NCBI GenBank assembly: GCA_963744915.1
Contig: CAVUUY010000006.1
Location: 124,001 to 188,000 of the forward strand
DNA from: DATAFF01 sp963744915
GTDB taxonomy: Bacteria; Pseudomonadota; Alphaproteobacteria; Rhizobiales; Aestuariivirgaceae
Direction: 5' to 3'
DNA length: 64,000 nt
Positions 27,718 through 41,296 of this stretch are shown here, in pieces. The position numbers and the translations under genes were made by a program. The notes beneath the pieces were generated by a model. That model made no database searches and was not told the origin of the DNA. It worked only from the letters and a program-made list of their open reading frames with translations. Every line of letters starts with the position of its first letter. Position 1 is the stretch's first letter.

Positions 27718-27755
27718 GAAGTAGGCAAGTAGGCAATAGGCAAGTAGGCAATGGG
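27718..27755. repeat. Short tandem AAGTAGGCAAT repeats downstream of the barrel gene
   Basis: Three to four near copies of AAGTAGGCAA(TAGG) stand head to tail between the barrel gene and the Crp-family gene. The unit recurs at 28479-28490 just beyond the other end of the Crp gene, and the Crp stop codon itself is formed by a GAATAGGCAA string (about 27777-27786, minus strand). The repeats thus bracket one gene. Confidence 0.7.
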
Positions 27756-27781
27756 CTGGAGCGGCTCTACCGCTTGGTTGC

Positions 27782-28474
27782 CTATTCCTGCGACAGCAGC
27801 GCCCGGAGCAGCGCCACGTCGCGGATCCTGAGCTTGCGGCCCTGGCGCTGGACTATGCCCAGGCGCTCGAGATGGGTGATCTCCCGCGTCACCGCCTCGC
27901 GATGGGTGCTGATGCGGGTGGCGATGTCCTGGTGCGTCGGCGCCGGCGCCAGCACCACGTCGTTGCGCGAAGGGGCCGTCGTTTCGGCGAGGCGGACGAG
28001 CTCGCTGTGAACCCGGCTCCTGACCGCGAGCGTCGAAAACTCGAACACCCGGGCGGTCAGCACCCGGACCTGGCCGGTCAGATGCCGCAGCACCGCGAGC
28101 ATCAGCGGCGGACAGCTGCTGAGCGCCGCGATGAACGCCGCCTGCGGCAGCACCGCCACCGCGCAGTCGCCGATCGCCTCGATCGAGGCCGAGCGCGGCT
28201 CCCCGTCGATCGCCGCCATCTCGCCGAAAATGCCGCCCGGCCGGATGTCGCGGAAGCTCACCTGCTTGCCCTGGGAGGAATAGACGCTGACCCGTGCCTG
28301 GCCATCGAGCAGGAACAACACGTCGCAGGAGGTATCGAGATGCCCGATGATCAGCTGGCCGGCCCGGTACTCGGCGAACCGGCACTCGGCGGCGAGCGCC
28401 TTCAGCGCCGGCTCACCGACGCCCGATAGGAACCCGACCGACCGCAAGGCGTCGATTCCGTGCGTCTTGTGCAT
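27782..28474 (-). CDS. Crp/Fnr-family transcriptional regulator
   Basis: A 230-residue regulator with an N-terminal cyclic-nucleotide-binding beta roll (residues about 15-130, with GGIFGEMAAIDGEPRSASIE at the phosphate-binding cassette) and a C-terminal winged helix in which THQDIATRISTHREAVTREI is the helix-turn-helix. GE and R in the cassette are compatible with cNMP binding. The N-terminal cysteine cluster of Fnr is absent, so it is not an oxygen sensor of that type. I start at the ATG at 28474. Targets are unknown; it is divergent from gltB and bracketed by short repeats. Confidence 0.87.
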   Translation of the reverse strand: MHKTHGIDALRSVGFLSGVGEPALKALAAECRFAEYRAGQLIIGHLDTSCDVLFLLDGQARVSVYSSQGKQVSFRDIRPGGIFGEMAAIDGEPRSASIEAIGDCAVAVLPQAAFIAALSSCPPLMLAVLRHLTGQVRVLTARVFEFSTLAVRSRVHSELVRLAETTAPSRNDVVLAPAPTHQDIATRISTHREAVTREITHLERLGIVQRQGRKLRIRDVALLRALLSQE

Positions 28475-28822
28475 GCGGCAAGTAGGCAATAGGGCAGGGC
28501 AGGAGGCAATAGAAATCAGAAGGGAAAAGGAGGGTACGGCGAGATCCCAAAAAGAGTCCTGGCCCTATTGCCTGCTGCCGGTGTTTCTGGCACAGTTAGG
28601 ACAGCATCACTGTCTCTTTTTTGGCGGACGTGCAAATGACCAAGGCCAATACGGGGGCCAATCGGCCCAAACGTCACTGACGGCCGCTACGGCGACGGCG
28701 GCCAAAATTCGAAAATTCCGCCGCCCATTGCACAAAAAGTTCCGAAAAGCCGTTTAGGATTGTCTTGGCTTCGGCCTCTTCGAGGAGCGCCAGGCCAGGA
28801 TCGAGGTGAGGAGACCTGAGGC
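28475..28822. other. Intergenic region between the Crp-family gene and gltB
   Basis: No gene is visible in these 348 bases. The left part holds one AAGTAGGCAATAGGG unit (28479-28493) and an inverted partner CCCTATTGCC near 28564-28573, about 70 bases apart. At 28600-28622 GACAG-CATCA-CTGTC is followed by TCTTTTTT, terminator-like on the plus strand, but no plus-strand gene ends before it, so it may be a leader attenuator of gltB or chance. The region must contain the promoters of both divergent genes; I could not place them. Confidence 0.5.
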
Positions 28823-33508
<4,686 letters not shown>

Positions 33509-33512
33509 GGCG

Positions 33513-34940
33513 ATGGGCAAGATCACCGGCTTCCTCGAGATCGACCGACAGGACCAGACCTATGCCCCTGCCGCCGACCGCGTGCGCCATTTCGGCGAGT
33601 TCTCCATCCCGATGGAGGATCGCGACCTGGTGCGCCAGGCCGCCCGCTGCATGGATTGCGGCGTGCCCTACTGCCACGGGCCGACCGGCTGCCCGGTCAA
33701 CAACGAGATTCCCGACTGGAACGATCTCGTCTATCAGGGCAATTGGGAGGCGGCGGCGCGCAATCTCCATTCCACCAACAATTTCCCGGAATTCACCGGC
33801 CGGATCTGCCCGGCGCCCTGCGAGGAGGCCTGCACCCTCAATCTCGAGGACGCTCCGGTGGCCATCAAGACCATCGAGCAGGCGATCGCCGACAAGGCCT
33901 TTGCCGAAGGCTGGGTCAGGGCCGAGCCGCCGGAACGCTCGAGCGGCCGCGCCGTCGCCGTGGTCGGATCGGGCCCGGCGGGCCTTGCCGCCGCCCAGCA
34001 GCTCGCCCGCGCCGGCCACGCCGTGCATGTCTACGAGCGCTATGCCAGGGCCGGCGGCCTGCTGCGCTACGGCATTCCCGATTTCAAGATGGAGAAGCAG
34101 ATCATCGATCGCCGGGTGGCCCAGATGGAAGCCGAAGGCGTGGTCTTCCACTTCAATGTCGACATCGGCGTCACCCGGCCGTTCCGCTCGCTGCTCGACC
34201 GGTTCGACGCGGTGCTGCTGGCCGGCGGGGCCGAGCGGCCGCGCGATCTCACCCTTCCCGGCATCGCGCTCATCGGCTGCCACTATGCCATGCCCTATCT
34301 CGTCCAGCAGAACCGCCGGCTTGCCGGCGAGCCCTTGGGGGATGAGGAAGAGATTTTGGCCGGCGGCAGGCATGTGGTGGTGATCGGTGGCGGCGACACC
34401 GCCTCCGACTGCATCGGCACCGCCTTCCGCCAGGGTGCCCTCTCGGTCACCCAGCTCGACATCCGCCAGGAGCCGCCCGAGCGCGAGGACAAGCTGATGA
34501 TCTGGCCCTATTGGCCGACCAAGTTCCGCACCTCGACCAGCCAGGCCGAGGGTGCCGAGCGGGAATTTGCCTGCGCCACCCTGGAGGTGATCGGCGATGA
34601 GATGGGTCGCGCCGTCGGGGTGCGATGCGCCCGGGTCGATGGGAGCCGCCGACCGCTGAGCGGCACCGAATTCACCATTCGCGCCGATCTCGTGTTGATC
34701 GCCATCGGCTTTGCCGGGCCGGAGGAACGCGGCCTGCTCAAGGAGGCCGTCATCGCCCGTGACGGGCGCACCAACATTCGCGCCAACACCGACGACTATC
34801 GCACCTCGCTCGCCAATGTCTATGCGGCCGGCGATATCCGCAAGGGCCAGTCGCTGGTGGTATGGGCGATCCGCGAGGGCCGCCAGGCGGCCCGTTCGAT
34901 CGACCTCGACCTCATGGGAGAGACGCAGCTGCCGCGGTAG
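33513..34940 (+). CDS. gltD: Glutamate synthase small subunit
   Basis: The 475-residue beta subunit that takes electrons from NADPH through FAD to GltB. The N-terminal iron-sulfur cysteines are in CMDCGVPYCHGPTGCPVNN and ICPAPCEEACTLNLEDAP; the FAD Rossmann motif is VVGSGPAGLAAAQQLARAG at about residues 150-170, and the NADPH motif is VVIGGGDTASDCIGTAFRQG. The ATG at 33513 follows the gltB stop by four bases; an earlier open frame overlaps gltB and is not needed. It converges with the DUF459 gene. Confidence 0.95.
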   Translation: MGKITGFLEIDRQDQTYAPAADRVRHFGEFSIPMEDRDLVRQAARCMDCGVPYCHGPTGCPVNNEIPDWNDLVYQGNWEAAARNLHSTNNFPEFTGRICPAPCEEACTLNLEDAPVAIKTIEQAIADKAFAEGWVRAEPPERSSGRAVAVVGSGPAGLAAAQQLARAGHAVHVYERYARAGGLLRYGIPDFKMEKQIIDRRVAQMEAEGVVFHFNVDIGVTRPFRSLLDRFDAVLLAGGAERPRDLTLPGIALIGCHYAMPYLVQQNRRLAGEPLGDEEEILAGGRHVVVIGGGDTASDCIGTAFRQGALSVTQLDIRQEPPEREDKLMIWPYWPTKFRTSTSQAEGAEREFACATLEVIGDEMGRAVGVRCARVDGSRRPLSGTEFTIRADLVLIAIGFAGPEERGLLKEAVIARDGRTNIRANTDDYRTSLANVYAAGDIRKGQSLVVWAIREGRQAARSIDLDLMGETQLPR

Positions 34941-34980
34941 TCAATGTCCGCAATCGAGACCGGGGCGCGCTTGCGCGAAC

Positions 34981-36273
34981 CTACTGCCGGTTGCTCCAGG
35001 TGAAATCGTCGATGCGCCCGGGCCGGGCTTCCGGCCACACCCCGCCGCTGTAGAGATTGGCCGCCGCCGTGCCGGGGCCAAGCTTCGACTTCACCCCCTC
35101 GAGCGCGCTGTTACGGCTCTCGTCGCCCCGCGCCACGCTGGCGAGGCCTTTCTGCGGCAGGTCCTCGGGCGCAACCAGCCGGACATCGCCGCCCGCCGTG
35201 ATGCTGCCGAATTGCGGCCCGCTCGGCACCGGTCCGGCGGCGGTCGGCAAGCCCCCGGTTTGAGACGGCATCGGCGCCTCGGCCACCGCCTTCTCGCCGT
35301 TCGCGACCGCGGCATCGTCATTGAGCGCCGCCAGCACCGCCAGCGCCGCCTTGGTGTTGCCGGCCCTGAGGAAAGTGACGCCGTCGCGCGAGCGGAGCCG
35401 CTGGACATCGCCCTCATCATCGACGCCGGTCGCGGCGAAGCCGTCATCGTCGCCCGAGAACAGCTTGCGGAAATCGAGGAAGCGGATGCCGTTGGCCGCC
35501 GCCCGCTCGCGCTGCACCTCGTTGACGAACTTGACCGCCGCATCATGCGCGGACGAGCCCATGGGCGGCACGCCGAGCCAGTAGACGGGTATGTCGGCGG
35601 TCTTCAGGATGGCGATGAAACGATCGACCGCCGCGGCATAGGCCTGGCGCCATTCCGGTGTGCCGAAGGGGATGGCGCCCGACCCGTCGGCGGCCCGAAT
35701 CGGGCGCCCGTCATTGGTGCCGACGATGACCACGGCGACATCGACCTCGTTGCTCTCGAGGATCTTGGGCAGGGCCTTTTCCCAATTGTAGAACTCAGGC
35801 CGCGCCAGACCCGAATCCTCCTTGAAGCGGCCGTTGAAGTTGAATGGCGAATCGCCGACGTTGCGGCCAAGTCCGGACCACACACCCTCGGCCAGCATGT
35901 CGCCGAGCACGAACACGTTCCATTTGTCCCGCGGCTGGCCGAGATAGCCGCGCGACGGCAAGGGCGAGGTCGCCGAGCCCATCGACGGCAGCTGCTGGCC
36001 GGCCGGTCCCGGCGGCAGTTCCTGCTGCGGCGGCGGCGCCGGCGTGCCGGTCGGCCCAGTACCGCCCGGCGCGGTCTCGCTGTCCTGCTTGGCCGCGGCA
36101 CCACCCTCGAGCGTGTCGCTGTTGCCCATCAGCGGCGCGCTGGGGGCGGCCGTCGCCGGCGCCTGATCCTGCTTGGCGCCCTCCGTGGTTTGCGCGAGGC
36201 CGGTCACGGCCCCGCCGAGCGAGAGCCCGAGAATCACGACCAGCGGCAAAATGCGAATCCGGTGCGCGAACAT
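34981..36273 (-). CDS. Secreted SGNH-hydrolase-like protein (DUF459)
   Basis: A 430-residue exported protein: signal peptide (IRILPLVVILGLSLGGAVTG), then a proline-, glycine- and alanine-rich linker of about 80 residues, then an SGNH-type hydrolase fold. NVFVLGDMLAEGVW corresponds to block I, where the usual nucleophile serine of GDS is replaced by GDM. VVIVGTNDGRPI is the block with Asn, as in the DUF459 family. The C-terminus carries a long low-complexity tail. The gene follows mltB on the same strand after 70 bases, suggesting a cell-wall or surface-polymer role. The catalytic activity is doubtful without the serine. Confidence 0.78.
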   Translation of the reverse strand: MFAHRIRILPLVVILGLSLGGAVTGLAQTTEGAKQDQAPATAAPSAPLMGNSDTLEGGAAAKQDSETAPGGTGPTGTPAPPPQQELPPGPAGQQLPSMGSATSPLPSRGYLGQPRDKWNVFVLGDMLAEGVWSGLGRNVGDSPFNFNGRFKEDSGLARPEFYNWEKALPKILESNEVDVAVVIVGTNDGRPIRAADGSGAIPFGTPEWRQAYAAAVDRFIAILKTADIPVYWLGVPPMGSSAHDAAVKFVNEVQRERAAANGIRFLDFRKLFSGDDDGFAATGVDDEGDVQRLRSRDGVTFLRAGNTKAALAVLAALNDDAAVANGEKAVAEAPMPSQTGGLPTAAGPVPSGPQFGSITAGGDVRLVAPEDLPQKGLASVARGDESRNSALEGVKSKLGPGTAAANLYSGGVWPEARPGRIDDFTWSNRQ

Positions 36274-36343
36274 CACCTCAACCTCTTAATCCTTGCATCG
36301 CGGCCGGTCCAGCCGCCGCTCGCCGGACCGCTGCTGCCGGCTC

Positions 36344-37459
36344 CTACTGCTTGATCCCCACCGCCTGTGTCTCCCGGTCGATCCGCCCAAGCGTGCGCTG
36401 CTCCTGCGGCCAGGCCGCGACAAGCGCCGGTCCGCCGCCGATCCGGTCGCCGAGATGCCCGACCGCCAGCGCATAGGACACCGCGGCATTGTATTTCAGG
36501 ATGGCATTGAAATTGCGGGTGACGAGGAAGGCCGGACCGCTGCCGGCCGGCTGCACCAGATAGGCGCTGGCGTCGCCGGCGGCGAAACCCTGGCCGAGCG
36601 CCGGCCGGACCCCGAGCCTTGCCCAGGCAGCGAGGCTGCGGCGGGCTTGCTCGCCGACGAGCCGCCGGTCGAAACCGGCCGGCAGGCGCACCTCGTAGCC
36701 CCATTTGAGACCCCGCTGCCAGCCGGAACGCGCCAGATAATTGGCACTCGAGGCGAGCGCGTCCTCGACCGAGTTCCAGATGTCGCGCCGGCCATCGCCG
36801 GTCCAGTCGACGGCATAGGCATTGTAGGTCGTGGGGATGAACTGGGTGTGGCCCATGGCGCCCGCCCAGGAGCCGGTGAAGCCTGCCGCATTGATGTCGC
36901 CACGCTCCAGGATCTTGAGCGCTGCCACGAGCTGCGAGCGCCCGAAATTGCGCCGGTTGCCGACATAGGCGAGAGTGGCGAGCGAGCGGATGACGCTCAT
37001 CTGGCCCTTGTGGCTGCCATAGTTCGACTCCATGCCCCAGATCGCCAGCAGGATCTCGCGGTCGACGCCATAGCGCCGCTCGATGCGCTCGAGGGTCGCG
37101 GCATGACTTTGCGCCATGTCGCGTCCGGCGGCGATCCGCTCCGGCGTCACCCGCTTGGCGAAATAGTCGCCGATCGGCGTCTTGAACTCGGGCTGGTCCT
37201 GGGCGAGCACGAGCACGCTCGGATCGGGGCCGACGCCGCGGAACGCCAGCTCGTAGACCCGCCGCGAAATGCCGGCGCGGTGCGCTTCCGTCCAGAAATC
37301 ATGCACGAAGCGCCCGAACCGGTCGGATGCCGCATCGCCCATCAGAAGGGCGAGAATTCCGCTGTTGTAGCCCGGAAGCTCGGCCCGCGCCGGCGGGCCG
37401 GACAGCGCTGCGGCACAGATCACCGCCGCGACGAGCTTGATGGTTCTCGCTCTGCTCAT
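36344..37459 (-). CDS. Lytic murein transglycosylase, MltB-type
   Basis: A 371-residue periplasmic enzyme that cleaves the MurNAc-GlcNAc bond of peptidoglycan to leave a 1,6-anhydro end. A signal peptide (TIKLVAAVICAAALSGPPAR) is followed by the SLT_2 domain, with the catalytic glutamate in WGMESNYGSHKGQMSVIRSL (about residue 143), and by GAMGHTQFIPTTYNAYAVDW. A C-terminal peptidoglycan-binding-like segment ends the protein. The ATG at 37459 has GAGGGAAGGG directly upstream. The gene sits between galE and DUF459 on one strand. Confidence 0.9.
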   Translation of the reverse strand: MSRARTIKLVAAVICAAALSGPPARAELPGYNSGILALLMGDAASDRFGRFVHDFWTEAHRAGISRRVYELAFRGVGPDPSVLVLAQDQPEFKTPIGDYFAKRVTPERIAAGRDMAQSHAATLERIERRYGVDREILLAIWGMESNYGSHKGQMSVIRSLATLAYVGNRRNFGRSQLVAALKILERGDINAAGFTGSWAGAMGHTQFIPTTYNAYAVDWTGDGRRDIWNSVEDALASSANYLARSGWQRGLKWGYEVRLPAGFDRRLVGEQARRSLAAWARLGVRPALGQGFAAGDASAYLVQPAGSGPAFLVTRNFNAILKYNAAVSYALAVGHLGDRIGGGPALVAAWPQEQRTLGRIDRETQAVGIKQ

Positions 37460-37504
37460 GCCCTTCCCTCTACCGACTCCACTCACCCACCCTTCGAGGC
37501 CCCA

Positions 37505-38491
37505 TCAGGCGTTCCGCTGCCGCAGTCGTCGCTCCCATGCCAGTGCCGAGGCCACGATCAGATCGAGATCGTCGTGCCGCGGCGACCAGCCGAGCACCTG
37601 GCGCGCCCGCTCGGCTCCGGCCACGATTGCCGGGGGATCGCCCGGCCGGCGCGGCGCATCCCTGACCGGCAGCGGCCTGCCCGTCGCCCGCTCCATCGCG
37701 GCAACGACGTCGAGCACGGAATAGCCGCGGCCGTAACCGCAGTTGAAGATGCCGTTTGCGCCGCCGCCGCGCAGATGGCCAAGTGCCGCGTCATGGGCGG
37801 CAATGAGATCGCTGACGTGGATATAGTCCCTGACGCAGGTTCCATCGGCGGTCGGATAGTCGCGCCCGAATATGTCGAGATGCGGCCGCGCGCCGACCGC
37901 CGTCTCGCAGGCGACCTTGACGAGATGGGTGGCGCGCGGCGTCGACTGGCCGGTCCGCCCCTTGGGATCGGCTCCCGCAACATTGAAATAGCGCAGCGCC
38001 ACATAGGCGAGGCCGGTCGCCGCCGCCGTGTCGCGCAGCATCCACTCCGTCATCAGCTTCGATCGGCCATAGGGCGACATCGGTTTGAGCTCGGCCTCCT
38101 CGACCACCGGAACGCTGTCGGGCTGGCCATAGACGGCCGCCGTCGAGGAGAAGATGAAGCGCTCGACCCCGCCCGCCACCGCCGCTTCCAACAGATCGCG
38201 CGACTTGGCGGTGTTGTTGAGGTAATAGGCAAGCGGGTCGGCCACCGAGTCCGGCACCACCACCGATCCGGCGAAATGGATGATCTCGACAATGGCATTC
38301 TCGCGGATGAGCCGGTTCACCAGCTTCTGGTCGGCGATGTCGCCACGAATGAAGGTCGCAGCATGCGGCACGGTCCATTCGGCGCCGGTTGCCAGGTTGT
38401 CGAGCACCACCACCGTTTCGCCGCGCTCCATCAGGGCATGCGCCATATGGCTGCCGATGTAGCCTGCTCCGCCGGTGACCAGGATGGCCAT
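37505..38491 (-). CDS. galE: UDP-glucose 4-epimerase
   Basis: GalE interconverts UDP-glucose and UDP-galactose. The 328-residue product has the NAD motif VTGGAGYIGSHMAHALMERG at the N-terminus, FSSTAAVYG, the catalytic tyrosine and lysine in MSPYGRSKLMTEWM, and ALRYFNVAGADPKGRTGQ in the substrate region. The start ATG has GAGGAG four bases upstream, and a longer frame of 17 extra residues was rejected. It is divergent from galU, which makes its substrate, with 140 bases between the two. Confidence 0.94.
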   Translation of the reverse strand: MAILVTGGAGYIGSHMAHALMERGETVVVLDNLATGAEWTVPHAATFIRGDIADQKLVNRLIRENAIVEIIHFAGSVVVPDSVADPLAYYLNNTAKSRDLLEAAVAGGVERFIFSSTAAVYGQPDSVPVVEEAELKPMSPYGRSKLMTEWMLRDTAAATGLAYVALRYFNVAGADPKGRTGQSTPRATHLVKVACETAVGARPHLDIFGRDYPTADGTCVRDYIHVSDLIAAHDAALGHLRGGGANGIFNCGYGRGYSVLDVVAAMERATGRPLPVRDAPRRPGDPPAIVAGAERARQVLGWSPRHDDLDLIVASALAWERRLRQRNA

Positions 38492-38631
38492 GATCTCCTC
38501 AGTCCTGTCGGGTGTCAGCGCGTTGGCGATCCGCAAAGGCAACGCTTCACTGTCGTGCGACTTTCTTGCAAAACGTTTCCCAAATGGTTACCGGCCATTA
38601 GCCTTGCTCCATCTCGAACCAGGTTCCCGCC

Positions 38632-39519
38632 ATGAAGCGCTCCATCAAGAAGGCCGTTTTCCCAGTCGCCGGCCTCGGCACCAGGTTTTTGCCTGCCACC
38701 AAGGCGGTGCCCAAAGAAATGCTGCCGGTTGTCGACCGTCCCGTCATCCAGCTTGCGGTTGACGAGGCCCGCGAAGCCGGTTGCGAGCATTTCGTCTTCG
38801 TTACAGGGCGGAACAAAGGCGTCATTGAGGATCATTTCGACAAGCAGTTCGAGCTGGAGGAGACCCTGAAGCGGCGCGGCAAGCATGCGGAGCTCGCGCT
38901 GCTGGAGCAGGACCTGCCCTCGGCCGGCCAGACCAGCTTCACCCGCCAGCAGGAGCCGCTGGGGCTCGGCCATGCCGTCTGGTGTGCCCGCGAGCTCATT
39001 GGCAACGAGCCATTCGCCCTGCTTCTACCGGACATGCTGATCCACGCCAAGCCCGGCTGCCTGAAGCAGATGATGGAGGTCTATGCCGATACCGGCGGCA
39101 ACGTCATTGCCGTCGAGGAGGTGCCGCGCGACCAGGTCAGCCGCTATGGCGTGGTCAAGGTCGGGCCCGCCTTCGGCCGCGGCTTTCGCATTGACGGCAT
39201 GGTCGAGAAGCCGAAGCTCGAAGATGCTCCGTCCAATCTCATCATTTCGGGCCGTTATATTCTGCAGCCGCAGATCTTCGATCGCATCGCCGCGCAGCAT
39301 CCCGGGACCGGCGGCGAGATCCAGCTCACCGATGCAATGATCCAGCTGATGTCGGAGGACCGTTTCTTCGGCCTCAAATTCGAGGGCAAGACCTATGATT
39401 GTGGCGATCGCGTGGGCTTTCTGGCCGCCAATGTCGCTTATGGGCTCGCCCGCGAGGATTTGGGCCCGGCTTTCCGGGAGGTGCTGAAGGAGATCGTTGC
39501 CGGCTTCGGCGGGCTCTAG
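38632..39519 (+). CDS. galU: UTP-glucose-1-phosphate uridylyltransferase
   Basis: A 295-residue enzyme that makes UDP-glucose from UTP and glucose-1-phosphate. The nucleotide-binding VFPVAGLGTRFLPATKAVPK, the EKP motif in MVEKPKLEDAPSNLIISGRY, and GGEIQLTDAMIQLM are all diagnostic. UDP-glucose feeds GalE, encoded divergently, and surface polysaccharide synthesis. A threonine aldolase-like gene follows after ten bases. Confidence 0.95.
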   Translation: MKRSIKKAVFPVAGLGTRFLPATKAVPKEMLPVVDRPVIQLAVDEAREAGCEHFVFVTGRNKGVIEDHFDKQFELEETLKRRGKHAELALLEQDLPSAGQTSFTRQQEPLGLGHAVWCARELIGNEPFALLLPDMLIHAKPGCLKQMMEVYADTGGNVIAVEEVPRDQVSRYGVVKVGPAFGRGFRIDGMVEKPKLEDAPSNLIISGRYILQPQIFDRIAAQHPGTGGEIQLTDAMIQLMSEDRFFGLKFEGKTYDCGDRVGFLAANVAYGLAREDLGPAFREVLKEIVAGFGGL

Positions 39520-39529
39520 GGAGGGATGG

Positions 39530-40606
39530 ATGAATTTCGCGAGCGACAACGTCTTCGGCGTCCATGAGCGGATCATGAATGCGCTTGTCGCGGCCAATGC
39601 CGGCACGGCGGCTTCCTATGGCGTCGATACTTGTACCCGCGCGGCCGAGGACCGCCTGTCCGAGGTGTTCGAGCGCCGGGTGTGGAGCTTTTTCCTGCTG
39701 ACCGGGACCGCCGCCAATGCGCTTGCCCTGTCGCAGCTGGTGCCGCCCTATGGCGCCGTCTTCGCCCATGCCGATGCCCATGTCATGGTCGATGAATGCG
39801 GCGCCCCCGAGCTGTTCACCGGCGGCGCCAAGCTGATCGGCAGCGCCGAGCCGGCGGGCAAGATCACGCCGGCGGCGATCGCCCGGATGATCGCCGGCTT
39901 CATCCGTGGCGAGCACGATCCGAAGCCGGCAGCCGTGTCGATTGCCCAGGCAACCGAGCTCGGCACCCTCTACACACCGACAGAGATCGGCAGGATGGCC
40001 GAGCTGTGCCGCTCGAACGGCATGAAGCTGCATATGGACGGCGCCCGGTTCGCCAATGCCGTCGCCGCCCTTGGCTGCGCCCCGGCGGACATCACCTGGC
40101 GGGCCGGTGTCGACGCCCTGTCCTTCGGCTGCACCAAGAATGGTGCATTGGCGCTTGAGGCTGTCATTTTCTTTACAGAAGAGCTGGCAGACGGCTTCAT
40201 CTATCGCCGCATGCGGGGCGGGCAGCTGCTATCCAAGGGCCGCTTTCTCGGTGCCCAGATGCTGGCCTATCTCGAGGGTGACCTGTGGCTGAACAATGCC
40301 CGCCATGCCAACAGCATGGCCAGGCTTCTCGGCGAGGGACTGGCGCGCATTGCCGGCATCCGCCTGGCGGTCGAGGTGGCTGCCAATGAGGTGTTCGCCA
40401 TCATGCCGCGGAGCCTGTTCCAGGCGCTGGCGGCCGAGGCGCATTGCTATGAATGGCCGGGAATGGGTTCGGGCTTCGACAAGCCGGGCGTGGATGAGGC
40501 CCTGGTGCGTCTCGTCTGCTCTTTCCGCACCACCGAAGAGGATGTCGGCAAGCTTCTGAAGCTCGCCACCGCGGTGCGGCCGTTGTCGGCAGGGCGGTCG
40601 AATTGA
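39530..40606 (+). CDS. Low-specificity L-threonine aldolase-like PLP enzyme
   Basis: A 358-residue fold-type I PLP enzyme that splits L-threonine or L-allo-threonine into glycine and acetaldehyde. The N-terminus NFASDNVFGVHERIMNALV and the PLP lysine in SFGCTKNGALALEAVIFF match the beta-eliminating lyase/threonine aldolase family; KLHMDGARFANAVAALG holds the aspartate that binds the PLP ring nitrogen. GGGAGGGATGG precedes the start. Ten bases separate it from galU, probably a shared transcript without a functional link. Confidence 0.87.
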   Translation: MNFASDNVFGVHERIMNALVAANAGTAASYGVDTCTRAAEDRLSEVFERRVWSFFLLTGTAANALALSQLVPPYGAVFAHADAHVMVDECGAPELFTGGAKLIGSAEPAGKITPAAIARMIAGFIRGEHDPKPAAVSIAQATELGTLYTPTEIGRMAELCRSNGMKLHMDGARFANAVAALGCAPADITWRAGVDALSFGCTKNGALALEAVIFFTEELADGFIYRRMRGGQLLSKGRFLGAQMLAYLEGDLWLNNARHANSMARLLGEGLARIAGIRLAVEVAANEVFAIMPRSLFQALAAEAHCYEWPGMGSGFDKPGVDEALVRLVCSFRTTEEDVGKLLKLATAVRPLSAGRSN

Positions 40607-40620
40607 TAGACCCCCATTTC

Positions 40621-40661
40621 CCTTCTCCCCGTGCTGACGGGGAGAAGGTGCCCCGGAGGGG
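40621..40661. repeat. Dispersed palindrome of the CCTTCTCCCC...GGGGAGAAGG type
   Basis: A perfect 10-base inverted repeat (CCTTCTCCCC at 40621-40630, GGGGAGAAGG at 40639-40648) with an eight-base loop is followed by a second small hairpin, CCCCGGAGGGG. This composite is a familiar interspersed element of Hyphomicrobiales genomes. It lies between two convergent genes and could act as a bidirectional transcript end, though it has no T-run. Confidence 0.75.
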
Positions 40662-40716
40662 CGGATGAGGGGTCTTCTCCCAATAGGGTCCTGCCCTAAG
40701 GATCAGGCCTTCAATG

Positions 40717-41169
40717 TCAGGCTGCTTCCTTGCGACCCTCGATGACCTTCCTGTCGGCCTGGGTCACCGCAACGGTTCGCGGCTTCATCGCCTCGGGGAG
40801 CTCGCGCTTGAGGGCGACATGAAGGAGACCGTTTTCGATCTCGGCGCCCTGCACCTCGACATGGTCGGCAAGCCGGAAGCGACGTTCGAAGCTCCGGGCG
40901 GCGATCCCCTGATGGAGAAATTCGGACTTGGTCTCCTTCTCCTGGCGCTTGCCGGAGATGGTCAGGGTGCCTTCCTTAACCTCAATGTTGAGATCAGCCG
41001 CGCCGAAGCCTGCAACCGCCATGGTAATGCGGTATGCATTTTCACCGGTGCGCTCGATATTGTAGGGCGGATAGGTCGGGGCTTCGAAATTGCTCACTTC
41101 ATCCATCATCTTGGCGAAGCGATCGAAACCGACGGAACTGCGATAAAGAGGGGTAAAGTCCAACAGCAT
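40717..41169 (-). CDS. Small heat-shock protein Hsp20 (IbpA-like)
   Basis: A 150-residue alpha-crystallin chaperone that binds unfolding proteins and hands them to DnaK/ClpB. The N-terminus MLLDFTPLYRSSVGFDRFAK and the alpha-crystallin core YRITMAVAGFGAADLNIEVK to GLLHVALKRELPEAMKPRTV match the class A Hsp20 proteins of rhizobia. A very strong AAGGAGG stands about nine bases before the ATG. I looked for a ROSE-type RNA thermometer in the upstream region and could not make a convincing one by eye. Confidence 0.92.
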   Translation of the reverse strand: MLLDFTPLYRSSVGFDRFAKMMDEVSNFEAPTYPPYNIERTGENAYRITMAVAGFGAADLNIEVKEGTLTISGKRQEKETKSEFLHQGIAARSFERRFRLADHVEVQGAEIENGLLHVALKRELPEAMKPRTVAVTQADRKVIEGRKEAA

Positions 41170-41296
41170 GGCAACAACCTCCTTGAGCTCTGTTGCGTGT
41201 TATCCTGCCGGATACCCGGCCAGGCTGGTGTTGCGGCCCGTCTTGGCGCCGCACCCATGATTTAGGCGCGCGCCTCGGCCCTTCAAGAGGCATCGA

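Noticed and set aside
28600..28622. GACAG-CTGTC hairpin with T-run as a terminator
   Set aside because: The stem is only five pairs and no plus-strand gene ends upstream; it is mentioned only in the intergenic entry.
41170..41296. RNA thermometer or sigma-32 promoter upstream of hsp20
   Set aside because: A very strong ribosome binding site is present, but I could not form a convincing ROSE-type stem that covers it, nor find a clear CTTGAA/CCCCAT pair.
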